The notes under the pieces: generated by a model
What the model saw: the letters and a program-made list of their open reading frames with translations, nothing else
The model's database searches: none
Told to the model about the DNA's origin: nothing
Shown: positions 37,820 to 47,825 of the stretch, one piece after another
Numbering within the stretch: the stretch's first letter is position 1
Layout: the number at the start of each line of letters is the position of its first letter
Made by a program: the position numbers and the translations under genes
Assembly: GCF_009725235.1 (NCBI RefSeq)
Contig: NZ_WJFC01000002.1
Span: 62,001-126,000, forward strand
DNA length: 64,000 bases
Direction: 5' to 3'
Origin: Scytonema sp. UIC 10036
GTDB lineage: Bacteria; Cyanobacteriota; Cyanobacteriia; Cyanobacteriales; Nostocaceae

Positions 37820-38839
37820 TTAGGTTATGGTTCTTTTAGTTTTATTAACAGCTTTTTTGAAGAATCGTTGAGTTTTTGACCATACTCCAGGTGGTTTTAG
37901 TTCTAGTGGTTTTAGTTCTGGCTGTTTGAGAAAGCGATAGTGCAAAAACTCATTCTTATAACAAATATTAACATCTTCACCTTGACACAGTCTAGCAAAA
38001 TCTACGGAAGAGTAACTCATGTAGTGAAGTCGGTAAATCGGTTTTAATCCGTCTTGGTTGTAAAGAACATTGTTAATATTCACAAACTTATCCGCATTAG
38101 CACAGTTACCAGTTCTATCTTGACTATTAGCACTCTGGGTATAGTTGAACATAGAGTACTTATCATCAAGAGTCATATAATTAAATAAAGCCGAACTCGC
38201 CCACCAAAATTTGCTTTTAATCCATTCAATTTCCTGTTGTTCGAACAGACGCTTTTTGAAATCATTTAACTCTGAAATACCAAAGAGATATTGATGCGAA
38301 CCTACAAAACTATTACAGTGAATTCTAGAGCGTAATTTGTCTTCTGTACACTTCTTAACACTGGCAATATGTTCTAAATTGAGATCTGTAATTCTTTGAG
38401 GCTTAACGTGTTCCCAATCATCAAAAACTAGCTCGTAGCTATTTAATTTAGCAAATACATCATTCAAGTTTTTCATAGCTAAACTATCAGCATCATAAAA
38501 GACAAATTTTTCAAATTCTCCGTCAAAAGCCGCCATTTTTCTATGAACAAATCCTTTATACCATCCCGGACGCTGTAATTTAGATTCCCTAGCTCTCGGG
38601 TGAGCATCCCATACTTGATTGACAAAATCATCCCATCGCTGAAGGGCTTCATAATTATCAAAAATGGTCACATTTTTTCTAGATTGAATTTCTTGCTTAA
38701 CAAGATCTAGTTTGTCATCATAAGGAATAACGCAAATAGGTATATCCGGGCTAACATTTACCTCAATACTATTCAGTAATGCTACGAGTTGGTCGTAAAC
38801 TTTATCATTGGCAAGAGTGTAAATACCGATACTAGTCAT
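37820..38839 (-). CDS. Npun_R2821-type glycosyltransferase-like protein
   Basis: The 339-residue protein begins MTSIGIYTLANDKVYDQLVA. It contains FEKFVFYDADSLAMKNL, a DxD-type metal/nucleotide site typical of GT-A folds, and KFWWASSALFNYMTL. The wording matches a family named after Npun_R2821/R2822 that occurs in cyanobacterial glycan clusters. The frame is open to 38905, but the upstream part lies inside a dispersed palindrome, so I set the start at the ATG at 38839. It is the first gene of the three-gene operon. The enzymatic activity is inferred from fold and context. Confidence 0.75.
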   Translation of the reverse strand: MTSIGIYTLANDKVYDQLVALLNSIEVNVSPDIPICVIPYDDKLDLVKQEIQSRKNVTIFDNYEALQRWDDFVNQVWDAHPRARESKLQRPGWYKGFVHRKMAAFDGEFEKFVFYDADSLAMKNLNDVFAKLNSYELVFDDWEHVKPQRITDLNLEHIASVKKCTEDKLRSRIHCNSFVGSHQYLFGISELNDFKKRLFEQQEIEWIKSKFWWASSALFNYMTLDDKYSMFNYTQSANSQDRTGNCANADKFVNINNVLYNQDGLKPIYRLHYMSYSSVDFARLCQGEDVNICYKNEFLHYRFLKQPELKPLELKPPGVWSKTQRFFKKAVNKTKRTIT

Positions 38840-38874
38840 AATAATACCTTGATTAAGAGCTGAGAGATGATTCT

Positions 38875-38940
38875 GTAGGTTGGGTTGAGGAACGAAACCC
38901 AACATTTACAGGGGTTTCTCCAAGAGTGTGCCCAACCTAC
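38875..38940. repeat. Dispersed palindrome GTAGGTTGGG...CCCAACCTAC
   Basis: This 66-base element has matching ends GTAGGTTGGG and CCCAACCTAC and an inner GAGGAACGAAACCCAACAT. The same ends and inner word occur at 40496-40571, and a half copy lies at 61784. It can form a hairpin and is probably a mobile, MITE-like repeat. Confidence 0.75.
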
Positions 38941-39235
38941 TTAAGATGATTTACTTTATAAGCCACCTCTAACATGAGAGACACGCAATTAAAGAATTGC
39001 AAGATAGTATTTCTCATCTTGTTCTTTTTAAACGCCCGCAAGACGTAAGAACATCCGGAAAAATACTGAAGAAAGCACTATACTTTACTACTTTTTTCTC
39101 TAGTTATGAATTTTTTTAAAGAATTAACAGCATTGGCGCAAAGACCAACAAAACTAAGCGTCAGCTTGAAAGCGAAATTTCTAAGCAATTAGAGTTCCGC
39201 TATGGGTTGTCATCAACAAGAATGTTGAGCGCAGT

Positions 39236-39278
39236 CCCCACCTAAAAAGACTATAAAGATGTCTACTTTTAGGTGGGG
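39236..39278. repeat. Hairpin, probable IS200-type element end
   Basis: CCCCACCTAAAAAG at 39236-39249 is mirrored by CTTTTAGGTGGGG at 39266-39278, a 13-base stem with a 16-base loop. It lies just downstream (minus-strand sense) of the TnpA tail. IS200/IS605 elements end in such subterminal hairpins that TnpA recognises. Confidence 0.6.
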
Positions 39279-39317
39279 TAAGCGAAACCAATATAAAACA
39301 CGAAGTAACATTTATTC

Positions 39318-39425
39318 TTAATCTGGCTTTTCTTGGTTTTGTACGTATTCAATAAGCTTTTCTAAAGGGGCTTGAGCGCCAACGCTAATAATAGCGTAAC
39401 TACCAGACCAAAACTGGGAGCATCC
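39318..39425 (-). pseudogene. IS200/IS605 TnpA C-terminal relic
   Basis: The minus-strand translation is CSQFWSGSYAIISVGAQAPL followed by EKLIEYVQNQEKPD and a stop. This is the C-terminal helix region of Y1 (HuH) transposases, in which FWSxSY and the last VxxYIxxQ words are typical. The HuH motif and catalytic Tyr are absent. Confidence 0.65.
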
Positions 39426-39478
39426 CGATTTGGAAAAAATAGATTATTTGCGAGATGTCATCGCGAATAATAGGAGAT

Positions 39479-39598
39479 TTAATCCTCAAGTTCTTCCGAC
39501 TCTTGCTCAGAGCCAGAACTAATATCTAGCAAGCAATCATCAAGGGTATCAATAACTTTTTGGATCTCATCCCAAACACTACGTCTCATGACGGACAT
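39479..39598 (-). CDS. Small ORF of unknown function (39 aa)
   Basis: The frame reads MSVMRRSVWDEIQKVIDTLD then an acidic Ser/Glu-rich tail to TAA. In-frame sequence upstream without a start (AFGELGTTSHIDAV) looks coding too, so this may be the tail of a decayed gene. No family is recognised. It lies within a relic-rich region and could be fortuitous. Confidence 0.3.
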   Translation of the reverse strand: MSVMRRSVWDEIQKVIDTLDDCLLDISSGSEQESEELED

Positions 39599-39708
39599 GA
39601 CGGCATCAATATGAGATGTCGTACCCAATTCCCCAAATGCTTGTATTTACTTAATTTTTTTGAGGTGACGCATTGAAAGTATGGGTGTGGAACTTGTAAT
39701 TTATAGTA

Positions 39709-39888
39709 CTAGTATTTCTTATTGTTCTGCCGGACTTGATAACGCGCTATCCAAGCATCTTTTGGTGCCAAGTCCCCGAGTTTTAACAGTTGTTTCTGTT
39801 GTTTTTATAACACAGAAATGGCTTGTTTACACCGGGTAAAGCGAGCTAACTTATCAAGTTCAATATTGTTTGATGTTGGTCGGGGCAT
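39709..39888 (-). pseudogene. Small conserved-looking ORF interrupted by a stop
   Basis: The minus strand reads MPRPTSNNIELDKLARFTRC then KQAISVL, a TAA, then in the same frame KQQKQLLKLGDLAPKDAWIA and RYQVRQNNK. I recall similar short proteins from cyanobacterial accessory regions, but I do not know a function. The nonsense codon suggests decay. Confidence 0.45.
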
Positions 39889-40025
39889 AAAAAAACATCC
39901 CAAATCTCTTCGCGAGCCTACCTCGCGAAGAAAATGAGCTTTTTGTTTCCGCCCGATTGATGGCGCGGTTTTAAAACTTCACAGTTAATTGCCCATTCAA
40001 ATAAGCGCAACAAAGTTGAAACTGG

Positions 40026-40244
40026 CTAGTCTTTGGGTGGATCTACTGCGACTAAAAACTTGACGTCTTCTTGAGGCAGTTGGGCATACACGTTATTGCC
40101 GGGGAGAGGAAATTTAACCTCTACCTCTTCAGAATCACTTTGTAAGACCATTCCCACAAGACCTTCTGACAACTCATGGCTAACATCGCGCTTCAATTCA
40201 ACTAGGTCGTTCTTTTCAATAAGTGTCATATTTTTTACATTCAT
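40026..40244 (-). CDS. Small protein with SH3-like (DUF4926-like) fold
   Basis: This 72-residue protein reads MTLIEKNDLVELKRDVSHEL, then LSEGLVGMVLQSDSEEVEVK and YAQLPQEDVKFL. The pattern of a disrupted beta-barrel with a central GxVGxV word matches small SH3-like proteins such as DUF4926, which are often found beside toxin or nuclease genes. The start may be Met1 or Met6. No partner gene is adjacent. Function unknown. Confidence 0.5.
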   Translation of the reverse strand: MNVKNMTLIEKNDLVELKRDVSHELSEGLVGMVLQSDSEEVEVKFPLPGNNVYAQLPQEDVKFLVAVDPPKD

Positions 40245-40800
40245 TTATTACTTATTACTACCTAAGTGCGCTATCTACTCTAGATACAAGTACTCTGTTA
40301 ACTATGACGTATCAAGAGTCCCTTGAACCTCCTTCTGAGGTACGAAGTTTAACGATGACTACTTAGCTTATGTGTTTATTCCAAATGAAATGCACTCGAA
40401 CTCATCCGATACCTGAGTATGCTTTTATATGAGTTAGTACTCGATCTGATGAATCGCGATCGATACTGCAAGGACTCTCGGAAATTGTAGAAATTGTAGG
40501 TTGGGTAAACCCGTGTGCGAAACCCAAAAAATGCTGATAAATGTTGGGTTTCGTTCCTCAACCCAACCTACGTGTTTTCGGATTTTTAGGCTTAACCGAC
40601 AAGTATTGCCATCAGACCGATCCATTATTAAGTTTTTATGTAAGCACTAATAACTGGAAGAGGGAGATTTCATTTTGAGATTCTCATAATTTTTTTAGAG
40701 AAATAGATAGGTAACGTATACCATTATTTTCCAAGTCTTAGGAGTGCGATAAATTTCATGTTAGTTACTTTTGCCCCATAAAGGGGAACTATAAAGTTAA
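40245..40800. other. Intergenic region with a dispersed palindrome
   Basis: This 556-base gap contains the palindrome at 40496-40571 and its conserved right flank to about 40612. The rest is A/T-rich. No gene is supported: the short minus-strand frames at 40376-40625 read through the palindrome. The kinase at 40801 has no clear ribosome site beyond AAGGGGAAC. Confidence 0.5.
40496..40612. repeat. Dispersed palindrome plus conserved flank
   Basis: The ends GTAGGTTGGGT (40496) and ACCCAACCTAC (40561-40571) enclose GAAACCCAAAA and GTTGGGTTTCGTTCCTCA, the same inner words as at 38875-38940. The flank GTGTTTTCG(G/C)ATTTTTAGGC and CCGACAAGTATTGC (40572-40612) recurs at 61796-61835. The repeat unit is therefore longer than the hairpin. 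Confidence 0.75.
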
Positions 40801-43059
40801 ATGTTGGTTAAAACAAACGATCGTATTTTCTTTGTAGTTATGTTTTTAAAAGCTGTGAAAAGGCATTCTGTATCCAAACAGTTGCCACTACACCTGATTC
40901 TCATTATTCCCTTCGTACTGCAAATTTTCGCAATTGTTGGATTAACTGGTTATTTAACTATCAGTAATGGTTACAAAGCAGTTAATACTGTTGCATCTGA
41001 ACTACGCAATGAAATCAGCGTTCGTATTAATCAACAAATTCTCAATTATTTAGAAAAACCCTACATTGTTAATCAAACCCTTGCATCTGCAATTTCAGAA
41101 GGACAAATCAATTTAACTGATGTTCAAGGATTGGAGCATTATTTCTGGCGTTTAGTGAACCAAAACACCGTAGATTTTCTCCAGATTGCTACTTTTGAAG
41201 GAAGCAGTGTTCTAATTGAACGTTTGGAAGAAGGATTTATTGTAGCTCGAACCGCAGACAAATCAATTTTGCCCAATCGTAAAAGTTACCGCCTTAACAA
41301 TCAAGGTCAACGAGCTGAAGTATTGAAAATTCAAACGTTTGACCCCCATACCCGACCTTGGTATAAAGCGGCATTAAAAGCAGGACAACCAACTTGGAGT
41401 GAAATCTTTTTAGGTTCTACAGGTTCATCAAAAGCGACAATTGCTTTGTCTGAGCCGATTTACAGCCCAACAGGAAAATTCTTGGGAGTACAAAATAGTA
41501 ACTTTCGTGTCTCAAAGATCCATGAATTTCTCAAAAGCGTCAAGGTTGGTCATACTGGACAAACTTTTATTATAGATAAAGCGGGAAATTTAATTGCCAG
41601 TTCCGTTATCAAACAACCCTACAAGATTAAGGACTCGAAACTAGAGCAGATCCCCGCGAACAAAATTGAAAATCCTGCGATTAGGTTTACAGCACAAGCT
41701 TTATTTAAACGCTTTGGTAATCTTAGCGTTATAAAGGATAACCAACAACTTGATTTTCTACTTCACGGCAAACGCCAATTTGTGCAAGTTTCACCAATTC
41801 AAGACGGGCGAGGAATTGATTGGCTGAGTGTGGTAGTACTTCCTGAGTCTGATTTTATGGCACAAATCCATGCTAATACACGCACAACAATCTTGTTATG
41901 CCTAGCTGCACTGGCTGTTGCAATAGTTTTGGGAATTTATACTTCACAGTGGATTGCTCGACCCATCATGTTTTTAAGTCGAGCATCTGAGGCCATTGCC
42001 AGAGGGGCATTATCCCAAAATGTAGAAATTCCTCATATTCGAGAGTTAGGTGTTCTAGCTCGTTCATTTAATCGTATGGCACAGCAGTTGCGAGAATCAT
42101 TTACTACTTTGGAACAAACTAATCACCAATTAGAACAACGAATTGAAGAACGAACATCTGAGCTAAAAAACACTCTCCAAAACCTCCAACGCGCCCAAGC
42201 TCAAATGATTGCCGAAAAAATGTCGAGTTTGGGACAGCTCGTGGCTGGAGTAGCTCATGAAATTAATAACCCTATTAATTTTATTCATGGAAATGTGTAT
42301 CACCTTTCTGATTACACACATAATCTGCTGGAGTTGCTACAACTTTATCAAACTGAATTTCCCAATCCCACTTTTGCAATTCAAAACAAAATTGATGAGA
42401 TCGATTTAGAATTTATGAATGAAGATATATTGAAGATACTCTCATCTATGACAGTTGGTACTGAACAAATTAGAGAAATCGTCAAATCTCTAAGAACCTT
42501 TTCACGCTTAGATGAGGCTGAGGTCAAGCAAGTTGATATTCATGAAGGAATTGAAACTACATTACTAATTCTCCAGCATCGTTTGGCAGCCAACACCAAA
42601 CATCCAGAAATTGAAGTCATTCGGGATTATGGCAACTTACCTCTTATAGAGTGCTACTCAGGACAACTCAACCAAGTATTTATGAATATTTTAATCAACG
42701 CAATCGATGCGATAGAACAACTTAAAGCTCAACCAACTTCTCAAGAAATTAAACACAATACCAGCCAAATTACAATTCGTACCTCAGCAATCAATTTAGA
42801 TTGGGTAGAAATTGCGATCGCCGACAATGGATTAGGTATGTCAGAGGATGTTCAGCAACGTATTTTTGAGCCGTTTTTTACAACGAAGCCTGTAGGAAAA
42901 GGTACAGGTATGGGTCTGTCAATTAGCTATCAAATTATCGTTGATAAGCATAATGGCAAATTGAACTGTTTGTCTAGTCTTGGAGAGGGAACGAAATTTG
43001 TGATTCAGATTCCTGTGAGACAGGAGTTTAAGTTGTTCGGTCATTTGTTTGTAGAGTAA
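40801..43059 (+). CDS. Membrane sensor histidine kinase (Cache-HAMP-kinase)
   Basis: The product has 752 residues. A transmembrane helix near 30-55 is followed by a periplasmic double-Cache-type sensor domain (about 60-350; RPWYKAALKAGQPTWSEIFL is the typical Cache segment). A second helix lies near 357-378, then HAMP (380-430) and a coiled coil (435-470). The kinase core has phospho-His H486 in AGVAHEINNPINF, the HisKA type common in cyanobacteria, and a HATPase with DNGLGMSEDVQQRIFEPFFT and GTGMGLSISYQI. No response regulator is adjacent, so it is an orphan kinase. Met14 (40840) could be the true start. Confidence 0.88.
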   Translation: MLVKTNDRIFFVVMFLKAVKRHSVSKQLPLHLILIIPFVLQIFAIVGLTGYLTISNGYKAVNTVASELRNEISVRINQQILNYLEKPYIVNQTLASAISEGQINLTDVQGLEHYFWRLVNQNTVDFLQIATFEGSSVLIERLEEGFIVARTADKSILPNRKSYRLNNQGQRAEVLKIQTFDPHTRPWYKAALKAGQPTWSEIFLGSTGSSKATIALSEPIYSPTGKFLGVQNSNFRVSKIHEFLKSVKVGHTGQTFIIDKAGNLIASSVIKQPYKIKDSKLEQIPANKIENPAIRFTAQALFKRFGNLSVIKDNQQLDFLLHGKRQFVQVSPIQDGRGIDWLSVVVLPESDFMAQIHANTRTTILLCLAALAVAIVLGIYTSQWIARPIMFLSRASEAIARGALSQNVEIPHIRELGVLARSFNRMAQQLRESFTTLEQTNHQLEQRIEERTSELKNTLQNLQRAQAQMIAEKMSSLGQLVAGVAHEINNPINFIHGNVYHLSDYTHNLLELLQLYQTEFPNPTFAIQNKIDEIDLEFMNEDILKILSSMTVGTEQIREIVKSLRTFSRLDEAEVKQVDIHEGIETTLLILQHRLAANTKHPEIEVIRDYGNLPLIECYSGQLNQVFMNILINAIDAIEQLKAQPTSQEIKHNTSQITIRTSAINLDWVEIAIADNGLGMSEDVQQRIFEPFFTTKPVGKGTGMGLSISYQIIVDKHNGKLNCLSSLGEGTKFVIQIPVRQEFKLFGHLFVE

Positions 43060-43215
43060 GTCTTGTCCGAAATCGTGCAATTTGGTTTTATACATGACGA
43101 TGAGCAACGTTACTATTTGTAAATTTTAGAACGACTGACCCTAGCAGATATGGTTTTATCGATCTAGAGATGCTGTACGATTCATTTTTGAGCGATGGGG
43201 ACGCTTGGGGGAACA

Positions 43216-46097
43216 ATGTCGTGGAATAAGGCTTGGGGCTACTGGTTTATAGGAATTGCGATTTCTGTACAAAGTGCAGCAGTAAGGCTATCGCTCAAAG
43301 CAACATAGTTCCTGACGATACTCTCAATGCTGAAAACTCTAGGGTTATTCCTAACATCGGCGGACTACCAATTGAAGTCATTACTGGTGGTGCTATTCGG
43401 GGTCAAAATCTCTTCCACAGTTTTCAAGAATTCAATGTGGGTGAAGGAAGAGGCGCTTATTTCTTCAGCCCAAGTTCAGATATTCAAAACATATTAGCAA
43501 GAGTTACGGGTAGCGATCGCTCGTCCATTCAGGGTTTACTTGGTACTTTTGGCGAATCTCAACCCAATTTATTGCTGATAAATCCCAATGGAATTGTTTT
43601 TGGAAAAAATGCCAGATTGGATGTGGGAGGTTCTTTTCTCGCTACGACAGCGACAAGCTTGAACTTTGCGGATGGTACTTCGTTCAAGGCGACAGCTCCT
43701 CAAACAACACCCCTGCTGAGCATTAGTGTTCCCGTGGGCTTGCAATTCGGGCAGAATCCGGAAAGAATTCTCGTGCAGGGAACTGGTCATAATCTAACAT
43801 ATTCAGATACTAGCTCGACTATTTGGACGGATAGTTCAGGACTTCAAGTACAGCCCGGTAAAACCCTAGCCCTAGTTGGTGGTGATGTAGTACTAGAGGG
43901 CGGCAATCTGAAAGCAGAGTCGGGACGTATTGAACTAGGGAGTATTGCCTCACCAAGTCTGGTAAGCTTTACCCAAACGAATTCTGGTTTTGCTGTGGGA
44001 TATTCGGGTGTGCAGAATTTCGGAGAGATTCAATTATCCAAAAAAGCCTCAGCAGATGTTAGTGGTGAGGGCGGTGGCGAGATTCAAGTACAGGGTAGAC
44101 GAGTATCTCTACGTGATGGCTCATCTATTTTGTCAATAACCTCTGGGTCAAAGTCAGGGGGAAGCCTTAGTGTCAACGCCTTGGAGTTAGTGGAACTGAT
44201 TGGAGAATCAGTAGATGGTCAGTATGCTAGCAGTATATTTACTGAAGCTCAAGGTACTGGAGCAGCAGGAGATTTAAAGATGACTGCAGGAAAGTTAAAC
44301 GCTACAGAAGGAGCGTATATATCAAGTTATACCTACTCCCGAGGAAGAGGCGGTAATATTAGTATACAGGTAGATGATTCTGTGGAATTGGTAGGGACAG
44401 GTCTGTTATATTCAAGCGGTTTGTATGATGGATCTGCTAGTACTGGAAATGCTGGGAACTTAAGGGTGACTGCTGGTAGATTAAGCCTTAGAGATGGGGC
44501 TATAGTCACTACCAGTACTTCTGGTAAAGGCAATGCAGGGGATTTGATCATTGAAACCAGACAGCTGAGTATTAGGAATAGTGCAAGAGTATCGACTTCT
44601 ACTTCTAATGAGGGTAATGCAGGAAACTTGTTTATACAGGCTACTGACTCAGTGGACGTGGTAGGCACAAATACATTTGGAACGCCCAGTTTTTTGAGAT
44701 CTGATGTTGTCTCAGCAAAAGCTACAGGTCGAGGGGGAAATCTGACTATCGAGACTAAGTACTTGAGTGTTAAAGATGGAGCACAAGTAGGAATTGGCAC
44801 CTTTGGCAGAGGGAATGGAGGAAATCTAGTCATCAGAGCCTCCGAGCTTGTAGAACTGATTGGAGCAGTCCCAAGTGGAGTTGCCAGTGGTTTACTTGCT
44901 ACATCTCAAGGTAATGGATCTGCTGGAAATGTGACCATCACCACTGGAAGGTTAATTGTTCAAGATGGGGCAGCAGTATCATCTGTGACATCTGGTGGAG
45001 GTAAGGGAGGCAATTTGGTAGTAAATGCCTTAGATTCTGTGGAAGTGATTGGGGAAGTATCAGATCTTCGGTTTCCTAGTGGCTTAGCTACCGACACTAA
45101 AGGTGATGGATCTGCTGGCAATTTGTCAATCAACACTAAGAACTTGATTGTCCGGAATGGGGGGGTGATAACATCTCGCACTTTTGGCTTTGGTCATGGA
45201 GGAACTTTAGCTGTCACTGCCTTAGAATCTTTGGAAGTGATTGGGAAGTCAGTGAATGGTTTTCCCAGTGGCTTATCAGTCGAAACTCAAGGTACCGGAG
45301 ATGCAGGAGACTTGATAATTGAAGCTGGGCAGTTAGGACTTATGGATAAGGCACTTCTCACTAGTCGCAGTGAGGGACAAGGAAGAGCAGGTAATGTTAG
45401 TATCAAGGTTCTTAATAATCTGCAAGCCAACAATGGCGAAATTTCTACTACCTCCATCCGTTCTTCAGGTGGTACCATAAATATTACTGCCAAAGATATC
45501 CGCCTTTACGGTAACAGCGATATCAGCACTAGTAGTATTCTCAGTGATGCAAGCAGTGGTAATATCATCCTAACCGCCAACTCCATCATCGCCTTTGATG
45601 ATAGTGACATCCTTGCCTTTTCTCGTGATGGCAGAGGCGGTAATATAGCTCTCAACACTCTTGCTTTTTTCGGTTCTGGCTATCAAGCTGCACGAAGAAG
45701 TACTAGTCAGCAAACACTCGACGGCAATAACCGTGTAGATGTCAACGCAACTGGAGCAATCTCATCCGGAAACATCTTCATCCCTGATACCAGCTACATT
45801 CAAAACAACCTAAGCGAGTTATTGCAAACTCCAATTGACACCAACGCCCTCATTGCCAATAGCTGCATTGCCCGTAGTGGTAATAAATCTGAAGGGACTT
45901 TCACCATCACGGGTACTGGCGGTTTACCTAACCGTCCTGGGGATGCTGGAGTTTCATCTTATCCCACGGGTGATGTCCGTAACGTACAAACCGAGAATGC
46001 ATCGCGTCCTTGGCAAAAGGAAGATCCAATTGTAGAACCACTGGGTGTGTATCGACTGAGTTCGGGGCAACTTGTCTTAAGTCGAGAGTGTCTCTAA
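43216..46097 (+). pseudogene. Two-partner-secretion exoprotein (FHA N-terminal domain), frameshifted signal
   Basis: An ATG at 43216 after GGGGGAACA opens a signal peptide (MSWNKAWGYWFIGIAISVQS) in a frame that does not reach the rest of the gene. From about 43285 the continuation KAIAQSNIVPDDTLN lies one frame over, the frame that runs to 46097. Joined, the protein is about 955 residues. The FHA/TPS secretion domain (AIRGQNLFHSFQEFNVGEGR and NLLLINPNGIVFGKNARLDV) is followed by about ten beta-helix repeats rich in GGNLTI, VRDGA and TSGxGxGG words. Its C-terminal stretch (LIANSCIARS) is typical of cyanobacterial TPS adhesins, which a TpsB transporter secretes. None is adjacent. Confidence 0.8.
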
Positions 46098-46216
46098 TAC
46101 CTCTAGCGCCATGGCGTCGATCAAGTTTTTCCAGGCATGGCGATCGCTACTACAGAATTTGCTATGCTAAAGGCACGCAGAGGGCAGAATTAACTTACAC
46201 TTTTAATTGAGCCACT

Positions 46217-46238
46217 CCGCGAGCTAAAGCTGCGCGGA
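46217..46238 (-). ncRNA. Right-end hairpin, possible omega-RNA scaffold
   Basis: TCCGCGAGC and GCTGCGCGGA pair around a TAAA loop, with one bulge, at the stop codon of the tnpB gene. In IS605-type elements, the RNA overlapping the 3' end of tnpB and the element end guides TnpB. The presence of a hairpin is seen. An RNA product is inferred. Confidence 0.45.
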
Positions 46239-47771
46239 TTCTGGCTGAGAATTGGGGTTAACTTTTCGCTCGGACTGCAAGCAGTCAGCTATCTGGTTAA
46301 CCTGTCTCAGCTTATCGGAGAACCGCTCTGGGGCAATCAACCCACTTTCAGACGAGCCTACTTGTTCGCGGTTTTTGGATTGCTGCCAAGCCTCCAATAG
46401 GAGCGGCTCCGCCCCACGATACCCATTACGGGCATCTTGCACTGACAGCGTATCATCCTGATTAACAAATCTACTCAAGTAAGCACTCATTAAATCACGA
46501 TGCATTTTAATACCCGTTGCATCATGATGAACTCGTTCAGACAGAGATTTCTTGGTACGACTACCGTCTAAATGAGTCTGAGATAACGCTGTTTTTTGAG
46601 TAGAAAACTTATGAACAGTTCCGCCAGCATTTTCAGCTTTGCGAATAAGTTCTGCTAATACAAATCCTGGAGATTTGGCAGAAATGGCTTTACCGTAGCG
46701 CTTCTGCCAACCTTTTACACTAACATTTTCAGTTTTAATATCTTTACCATTCCGCAAAATTTCATTAACTACCTTGCGGTTTTGGCTTTTGGCATATGCC
46801 GCCTTTTTACGTTGTAACTCACGTTTCTTTTGAGCGGTCTTTTGATAATTTTTAGAGCGGTTCCATTCTCGCTTACCCTTTTTGACCTTACCTTTTTTCT
46901 TAACAGTATGATGTCCTTTCTTAATTTCAAAATCAGACTCGTAATTGTTTGGATTGTTCACCCGTTGAGAGCGCTGCATCTTTCTTTGAAGTGCAGTAAT
47001 CTCACGCTCATAGGTAGGAACTTTTTTCGCAAATGGTAGCAGCCCTGCTTTCTCATCTCCAACAAAAGCAATATTAGAGATGTTTAAGTCAAGTCCAATC
47101 AACCCATTGCTAACATAATTCTTTTCTTTTTGGTAAGGTAGACCTTCATTAATAAGCTGTGCGTACCAACGACGCTTACCATTTAACTCCCTCCACAATA
47201 TCCGAACATACTTAACAGGAGATTGCAGTCCATGCATAATTACAGGATTGCTCTCATCAATAATGGAACGTAATTTGAGACTCCCCCAAACTAATTCATT
47301 ATTTTTCCAACGGAGTCCTTGCTTGTTAGTCTTACCTTCAACAGAATGAAAACGACTTGATACTTTGAAACGAACCTTTTTTGCTCGTCCAAATATAACT
47401 CGAACGGAAGCCTTAAATGCTCGTTTAGCAATTGTCTGCTGAGTGTTGGAGTCAATCTTGTCAGCAATCCATTTTGATAAATTGGCAACAATTGTTGCAT
47501 AAGCTTGAAGGTCATAATCAGAATACCTGTAAGCAGAGCGTGCTGCACTAAAAGCATCAGTTCGTTCTTTTTTCTTAGATTTGGGAATTTTTTTAGCTAA
47601 TTTAAACGCCTCGGAATTGCGTACTAACTCCATCCTAACCATCGCTTCATTCAGACACGCATTATATAGTTGCCTTGCCGCTTCAAATTTAGACAACAAC
47701 TCTTTTTCTTGAGAACTGTCTACTATCAATGGAATTTCTGTGATAAAAGATGGAGTCTTTTTCCGAGCCAT
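46224..47771 (-). CDS. tnpB: TnpB-type RNA-guided nuclease lacking zinc-finger cysteines
   Basis: This 515-residue protein has TnpB layout: an N-terminal helical/WED region (1-200), then a RuvC-like fold. The three acidic residues are kept: D228 in GLIGLDLNISN, E348 in DIKTENVSVKG and D426 in KMHRDLMSAYL. Between E348 and D426 the usual four-cysteine zinc ribbon is replaced by ALSQTHLDGSRTKKSLSERV and HHDATGIKMHRD, which contain no cysteine. The rest of the ribbon's alignment is kept. The protein is longer than standard TnpB (about 400) with a basic middle insert (280-330) and a C-terminal extension after 440. It is divergent from a small gene 55 bases away. Confidence 0.8.
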   Translation of the reverse strand: MARKKTPSFITEIPLIVDSSQEKELLSKFEAARQLYNACLNEAMVRMELVRNSEAFKLAKKIPKSKKKERTDAFSAARSAYRYSDYDLQAYATIVANLSKWIADKIDSNTQQTIAKRAFKASVRVIFGRAKKVRFKVSSRFHSVEGKTNKQGLRWKNNELVWGSLKLRSIIDESNPVIMHGLQSPVKYVRILWRELNGKRRWYAQLINEGLPYQKEKNYVSNGLIGLDLNISNIAFVGDEKAGLLPFAKKVPTYEREITALQRKMQRSQRVNNPNNYESDFEIKKGHHTVKKKGKVKKGKREWNRSKNYQKTAQKKRELQRKKAAYAKSQNRKVVNEILRNGKDIKTENVSVKGWQKRYGKAISAKSPGFVLAELIRKAENAGGTVHKFSTQKTALSQTHLDGSRTKKSLSERVHHDATGIKMHRDLMSAYLSRFVNQDDTLSVQDARNGYRGAEPLLLEAWQQSKNREQVGSSESGLIAPERFSDKLRQVNQIADCLQSERKVNPNSQPESAQL

Positions 47772-47825
47772 TTACAATCACCTCCTAGTTTTGCTAAACT
47801 AAATCTAGTATAACTAATGGTTCTA

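Larger units (their letters stand above)
38941..40025. other. Gene-poor region with decayed elements
   Basis: This 1.1 kb holds no intact gene of confident identity. It has an IS200-type hairpin and TnpA tail (39236-39425), a small ORF (39479-39598) and an interrupted small ORF (39709-39888). The stretch 38941-39235 shows nothing recognisable beyond A/T-rich sequence. Confidence 0.6.

Noticed and set aside
46252..46461. Plus-strand ORF opposite the tnpB 3' end, and 46830-47039
   Set aside because: They are antisense shadows of tnpB.
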